NCBI GenBank assembly: GCA_023457935.1
Contig: JAEXBA010000090.1
Coordinates: 1 to 26,070, forward strand
DNA length: 26,070 bases
Source: Bacteroidota bacterium
Lineage (GTDB): Bacteria > Bacteroidota > Bacteroidia > Flavobacteriales > Weeksellaceae
Direction: 5' to 3'
The notes beneath the pieces are model-generated. The model had not been told where the DNA came from, made no database searches, and saw only the letters and a program-made list of their open reading frames with translations. This document shows positions 23,323-26,070 of the stretch, one piece after another; the stretch's first letter is position 1, and each line of letters begins with the position of its first letter. The translations under genes were made by a program, and so were the position numbers.

Positions 23323-24462
23323 ATGAATAACGTTTATATAACAAAGGCCGCAAAATACTTACCAGGAAATCCGGTTCAGAATGATGAAATGGAAGATTAT
23401 CTTGGCTATGTAAACAACGCGCCTTCAAAAGCTAAAGCGCTGATTCTGAGAAACAACGGGATCAAAACAAGATATTACGCTTTAGACAAAAACAACCAGC
23501 CAACCGAAACCAATGCTGATATTACGGCAAAAGCGGTTGAAAAACTGTTTGACGAGCATTTTACGAAAGAAGATATGGAACTGCTTTCGTGCGGAACAAC
23601 TTCTGCGGATCAAATCCAGCCATCGCATGCGTCAATGGTTCACGGTGTGCTAAAGCCGAGCCATTCCATTGAAATCAATACTTCGATGGGACTTTGCAAC
23701 GCCGGAATGAATGCGCTGCAGTACGGTTTTATGTCTGTAAAATCAGGAAATTCTAAAAACGCAGTTTGCGTAGGTTCTGAACGTTTCTCCGCATGGATGA
23801 CGGCAGATAAATTCAATCATGAAGCGGAAAACCTGAAACTTCTGGAAGAAAAGCCAATCATTGCCTTCAAGCGTGAATTTTTAAGATGGATGCTTTCCGA
23901 CGGTTCCGGCGCTTTCCTTTTGGAAGACAAACCAAGAGAAGACGAACTGAATCTTCGTATTGAGTTCATCGATTTTTATTCTTACGCTCACGAACTTGAG
24001 GCATGTATGTACGCAGGTTGCGAAAAGGAAGAAGACGGAAGCTTGAAATCATGGGCAGAATTTCCGGCGAATGAATGGCTGAACCAGTCGATTTTTGCTT
24101 TGAAGCAGGATACCAAACTTTTAGGAGAAAACATCCTTAAGAAAGGAGCACAGGCGCTTCGCGCGTCATTTGACAAGCACAACCTTGATCCTGCAAATAT
24201 CGATTACGTTCTGGCGCACATTTCTTCAAACTTCTTCAAAGACGGTTTGAGAGAGGAGTTTGCAGCGCTTGGAATGGATTTTCCTGTTGAAAAATGGTTC
24301 TATAACCTTTCGGAAGTTGGAAATATCGGTGCGGCTTCAATCTACATCGCTTTGGAAGAGCTGATGGCTTCAGGAAAACTGAAAAAAGATGAAAAAGTGC
24401 TTCTCTGTATTCCGGAAAGCGGCCGTTTTGCCTATTCATGTGCATTGCTTACAGTAGTATAA
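23323..24462 (+). CDS. darB: DarB-type ketosynthase (KAS III-like) of dialkylresorcinol biosynthesis
   Basis: A 379-residue thiolase-fold enzyme of KAS III type. The catalytic triad is visible: Cys125 in SMGLCNAGM, His299 in VLAHISSNFF and Asn334 in SEVGNIGAAS. The family condenses two beta-ketoacyl thioester chains to a cyclohexanedione that is aromatised to a dialkylresorcinol, one half of the flexirubin ester. It lies between darA and two dehydratase-like genes, as expected for such a cluster. The stop overlaps the next start (TAATG, 24460-24464), indicating coupled translation. Confidence 0.9.
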   Translation: MNNVYITKAAKYLPGNPVQNDEMEDYLGYVNNAPSKAKALILRNNGIKTRYYALDKNNQPTETNADITAKAVEKLFDEHFTKEDMELLSCGTTSADQIQPSHASMVHGVLKPSHSIEINTSMGLCNAGMNALQYGFMSVKSGNSKNAVCVGSERFSAWMTADKFNHEAENLKLLEEKPIIAFKREFLRWMLSDGSGAFLLEDKPREDELNLRIEFIDFYSYAHELEACMYAGCEKEEDGSLKSWAEFPANEWLNQSIFALKQDTKLLGENILKKGAQALRASFDKHNLDPANIDYVLAHISSNFFKDGLREEFAALGMDFPVEKWFYNLSEVGNIGAASIYIALEELMASGKLKKDEKVLLCIPESGRFAYSCALLTVV

Positions 24463-24896
24463 TGTCTGTACAGCTGCCGATAACTGATAAAAATTTTGTG
24501 GAAAAAATCATTCCGCAGAAAAAACCTTTTGTGATGGTGGATTCACTTTTGGAATACACCGATGAATCGCTGAAGTCGGGTTATACCGTTGAAGAAAGCA
24601 ATATTTTTGTGGAAAACGGCGTTTTTCAGGCACCAGGAATTCTTGAACATCAGGCACAAAGCGTAGCGCTTCATACAGGTTATCAGTACTTTATGAAAAA
24701 CGAAGAACCGCCTGTTGGCTACATCGGAGCTGTTAAGACATTTACGGTGGAAACGCTGCCAACATCAGGCGACCGTTTGGAAACTTCCATAAGAATCATC
24801 AGCGAAATTATGGGCGTTACTTTGGTAAAAACCGAAACAAAAATTGGTGAAATAATAGTGGCTGAATCTGAAATGAAAACAGTGATAAAACCTTAA
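24462..24896 (+). CDS. Hotdog-fold FabZ/ApeI-like dehydratase, His-less (copy 1)
   Basis: The start is taken at 24462, overlapping the darB stop; an in-frame ATG at 24438 lies inside darB. The 144-residue protein has the FabZ-like layout: PQKKPFVMVDS (18-28) and PGILEHQAQ (58-66). The Glu of the active site is present (Glu62), but the His normally found in the PHxxP motif is Gln19. It should therefore be inactive alone or work with the next gene product, which keeps the His. Dehydratases ApeI and ApeP of aryl-polyene synthesis have been reported to form a complex, a plausible model here. Its job would be water removal from beta-hydroxyacyl-ACP in the polyene chain. Confidence 0.82.
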   Translation: MSVQLPITDKNFVEKIIPQKKPFVMVDSLLEYTDESLKSGYTVEESNIFVENGVFQAPGILEHQAQSVALHTGYQYFMKNEEPPVGYIGAVKTFTVETLPTSGDRLETSIRIISEIMGVTLVKTETKIGEIIVAESEMKTVIKP

Positions 24897-25336
24897 TGAA
24901 CCGAACCGATATCAATATTCAGGATTATCTACCGCACCGCGAGCCGATGCTGATGGTAGACCGTATTACTGAAATCGGAAACAAGGAGGTTACCACTTCA
25001 TTCAGAATAAAAGAAAACAACATTTTCATTGAAAACGGAAAATTCTCAGCAACCGGACTTATAGAAAACATTGCACAAACGTGTTCTGCAATTACCGGCC
25101 AGGATTTTTCAGATGAACTGGAAGGCCATCCTGATCCCGGTTCAAAAGTGATTGGTTTCATCACCAATATCAAAAAAGTGAAAATTCATAATCTGCCTTC
25201 AGTCGGGGATATCATTACATCGCGTGCCGTTCTGAAATCGCATTTCGGAGAAATCTGCACAATTGGATGCGAAACTTTTCTGGATGAAAATCTTTTGGTA
25301 GAAGCAGAAATAAGTCTGTTCATAAAAGCACTTTAA
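24896..25336 (+). CDS. Hotdog-fold FabZ/ApeP-like 3-hydroxyacyl-ACP dehydratase (copy 2)
   Basis: A 146-residue paralogue of the preceding gene, joined to it by TAATG. Both catalytic residues are present: His14 in LPHREPMLMVDRI and Glu57 in TGLIENIAQ. The C-terminal strands (VGDIITSRAVLKSHFGEICTIGCETFLD) fit the FabZ/FabA single hotdog. It probably dehydrates hydroxyacyl-ACP intermediates to give the conjugated polyene. The pair of small dehydratases directly after darB is typical for flexirubin and aryl-polyene clusters. Confidence 0.85.
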   Translation: MNRTDINIQDYLPHREPMLMVDRITEIGNKEVTTSFRIKENNIFIENGKFSATGLIENIAQTCSAITGQDFSDELEGHPDPGSKVIGFITNIKKVKIHNLPSVGDIITSRAVLKSHFGEICTIGCETFLDENLLVEAEISLFIKAL

Positions 25337-25337
25337 C

Positions 25338-25742
25338 ATGAAAAAAGAAGAAGTTCCACAGGAAAAAAGCGTGCTGGAAAATGCAAACATGACGGATCTG
25401 TACTATGTTACCGATGAAAACGGAAACTTTGTGACTGCCAAGAGCACCGGTTGGGAAGCGAAAGCTAAGGCACTGGATGAAAGCATGGAACTCATCAGCG
25501 AACGCATTCAGCAGGCAAAAAATGATGTAGCAAGCGGAAAAGCAAGCCCGATTGTTTATTTTATGGAACTGAACAAAATGGATTTCAGTGTTTTAGCCGG
25601 CTACGTGGGTATCTGGAGCTTTTTTGTAAAGCAGCACGCAAAACCGGGAAAATTTAAGAAACTCAGTCATAAAACTCTTCAGAAATATGCAGATGCATTT
25701 GGGATTGATGTAAACGAATTAAAAAACTATGACGGCAAATAA
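25338..25742 (+). CDS. Uncharacterised 134-residue protein of the pigment cluster
   Basis: I cannot name this family. The protein is soluble, without signal peptide or long membrane segment. An acidic N-terminus (MKKEEVPQEKS) is followed by a segment DLYYVTDENGNFV (21-33), a helical middle (about 40-68), a Gly/hydrophobic stretch around 85-98 (FSVLAGYVGIWSFFVKQH), and a C-terminus LSHKTLQKYADAFGIDVNELK that resembles the last helices of an XRE-type helix-turn-helix. It starts 1 bp after the dehydratase stop, and its own stop overlaps the next start (TAATG), so it is surely translated with the pigment genes. A regulatory or scaffold role is a guess from the C-terminus only. Confidence 0.8.
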   Translation: MKKEEVPQEKSVLENANMTDLYYVTDENGNFVTAKSTGWEAKAKALDESMELISERIQQAKNDVASGKASPIVYFMELNKMDFSVLAGYVGIWSFFVKQHAKPGKFKKLSHKTLQKYADAFGIDVNELKNYDGK

Positions 25743-26070
25743 TGGCTGAAGAACTGAAACTGGATTTCACGCACCATCAGGCGGCACACTGCGAGAATGG
25801 CGTAGCTTCCAACTTACTGAAAGACCGCGGACTCAACATTAGCGAACCGATGATTTTCGGAATTGGTTCGGGTTTATATTTCGTTTATTTACCGTTTTTG
25901 AAAGTGAATTTCGCGCCGGGATTCAGCTACCGTCCGATGCCTGGAGCAATTTTTTCGAAAGCAGCAAAACGCCTCGGCATCAAAATAAAAAGACAGCGCT
26001 TCAGCAATCCGAAAGAAGCACAGACCGCTCTTGAACAAAATCTGAAAAACAATATTCCAACAGGGTTGCA
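25742..26070 (+). CDS. BtrH_N-domain protein, N-terminal part (cut by window edge)
   Basis: An open frame runs from the ATG at 25742 (overlapping the previous stop as TAATG) to the end of the window, 109 codons, and continues beyond it. The N-terminus TAHCENG-like stretch (FTHHQAAHCENGVASNLL, residues 9-26) and GIGSGLYFVYLPF (40-52) match the butirosin BtrH N-terminal domain, an acyltransferase/peptidase-like fold with a conserved Cys. Genes of this type occur in flexirubin clusters next to dar genes. In butirosin synthesis BtrH transfers an acyl group from a carrier protein; a similar transfer in pigment assembly is inference. Length and the remaining active-site residues cannot be seen. Confidence 0.8.
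   Translation, partial: MAEELKLDFTHHQAAHCENGVASNLLKDRGLNISEPMIFGIGSGLYFVYLPFLKVNFAPGFSYRPMPGAIFSKAAKRLGIKIKRQRFSNPKEAQTALEQNLKNNIPTGL

Noticed and set aside
24438..24461. Upstream start for the first dehydratase inside darB
   Set aside because: The ATG at 24462 overlaps the darB stop in the same TAATG pattern as other junctions and matches the length of the family.
1..26070. Mobile elements, phage genes, defence systems or integrons
   Set aside because: I found no transposase or integrase frame, terminal inverted repeats, tRNA-linked attachment site or restriction/defence gene; gene content is envelope, polysaccharide, topoisomerase and pigment synthesis.

Overview
The window looks chromosomal and comes from a member of the Bacteroidota, class Flavobacteriia, most likely the Chryseobacterium group (Weeksellaceae). 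The signs are signal peptides of the FGQ/KAQ type, lack of clear Shine-Dalgarno sequences, promoter-like sites of the Bacteroidota type (TTTG, about 19 bp, TAnnTTTG), a 16S rRNA 5' end of the flavobacterial type, and the start of a flexirubin/dialkylresorcinol pigment cluster. Assignments come from reading the sequence and from family knowledge; no database search was run.

Left part, all on the minus strand: the 5' tip of a 16S rRNA gene whose rRNA operon runs off the left edge (1-25); a 540-bp leader holding two tandem consensus promoters and a GC-rich repeat-like element; then three genes joined by TAATG stop/start overlaps, in transcription order an acyl-CoA thioesterase, rfbD and a secreted protein of unknown function. 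Next is an envelope-assembly operon transcribed as DUF6089 protein, uppS, bamA, ompH/skp-like 2, ompH/skp-like 1, ending at a hairpin terminator (2606-2637). It combines the undecaprenyl carrier synthase with outer-membrane protein assembly factors.

Middle part, minus strand: an exopolysaccharide/capsule export unit running from a degenerate arginase-fold gene through a family 2 glycosyltransferase, an EpsG-type polymerase, a WecA/MraY-type initiating transferase and a Wza-type lipoprotein to a Wzc-type tyrosine autokinase with a (Gly-Tyr)10 tail, ending at a strong terminator (8161-8183). No Wzx flippase and only one glycosyltransferase are present. Upstream is topA with its own promoter and terminator.

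Right part, plus strand, divergent from topA: a very large MMPL exporter/acyltransferase fusion with a decayed methyltransferase-like tail, darA, darB, two hotdog-fold dehydratase-like genes, a 134-residue protein I cannot name, and the start of a BtrH_N-domain gene cut by the right edge. This is the early part of a flexirubin-type cluster: DarB and DarA make the dialkylresorcinol, the dehydratases act on the aryl-polyene chain, and the MMPL/acyltransferase protein probably handles the lipid-like product at the membrane.

Most of the window is recognisable core or cluster content. The most unusual points are enzyme-like proteins that have lost catalytic residues (arginase homologue, first dehydratase, methyltransferase-like tail), the repeat-encoded tyrosine tail of Wzc, and the repeat-like element beside the rRNA promoters. 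I saw no tRNA, CRISPR array, insertion sequence or phage gene.
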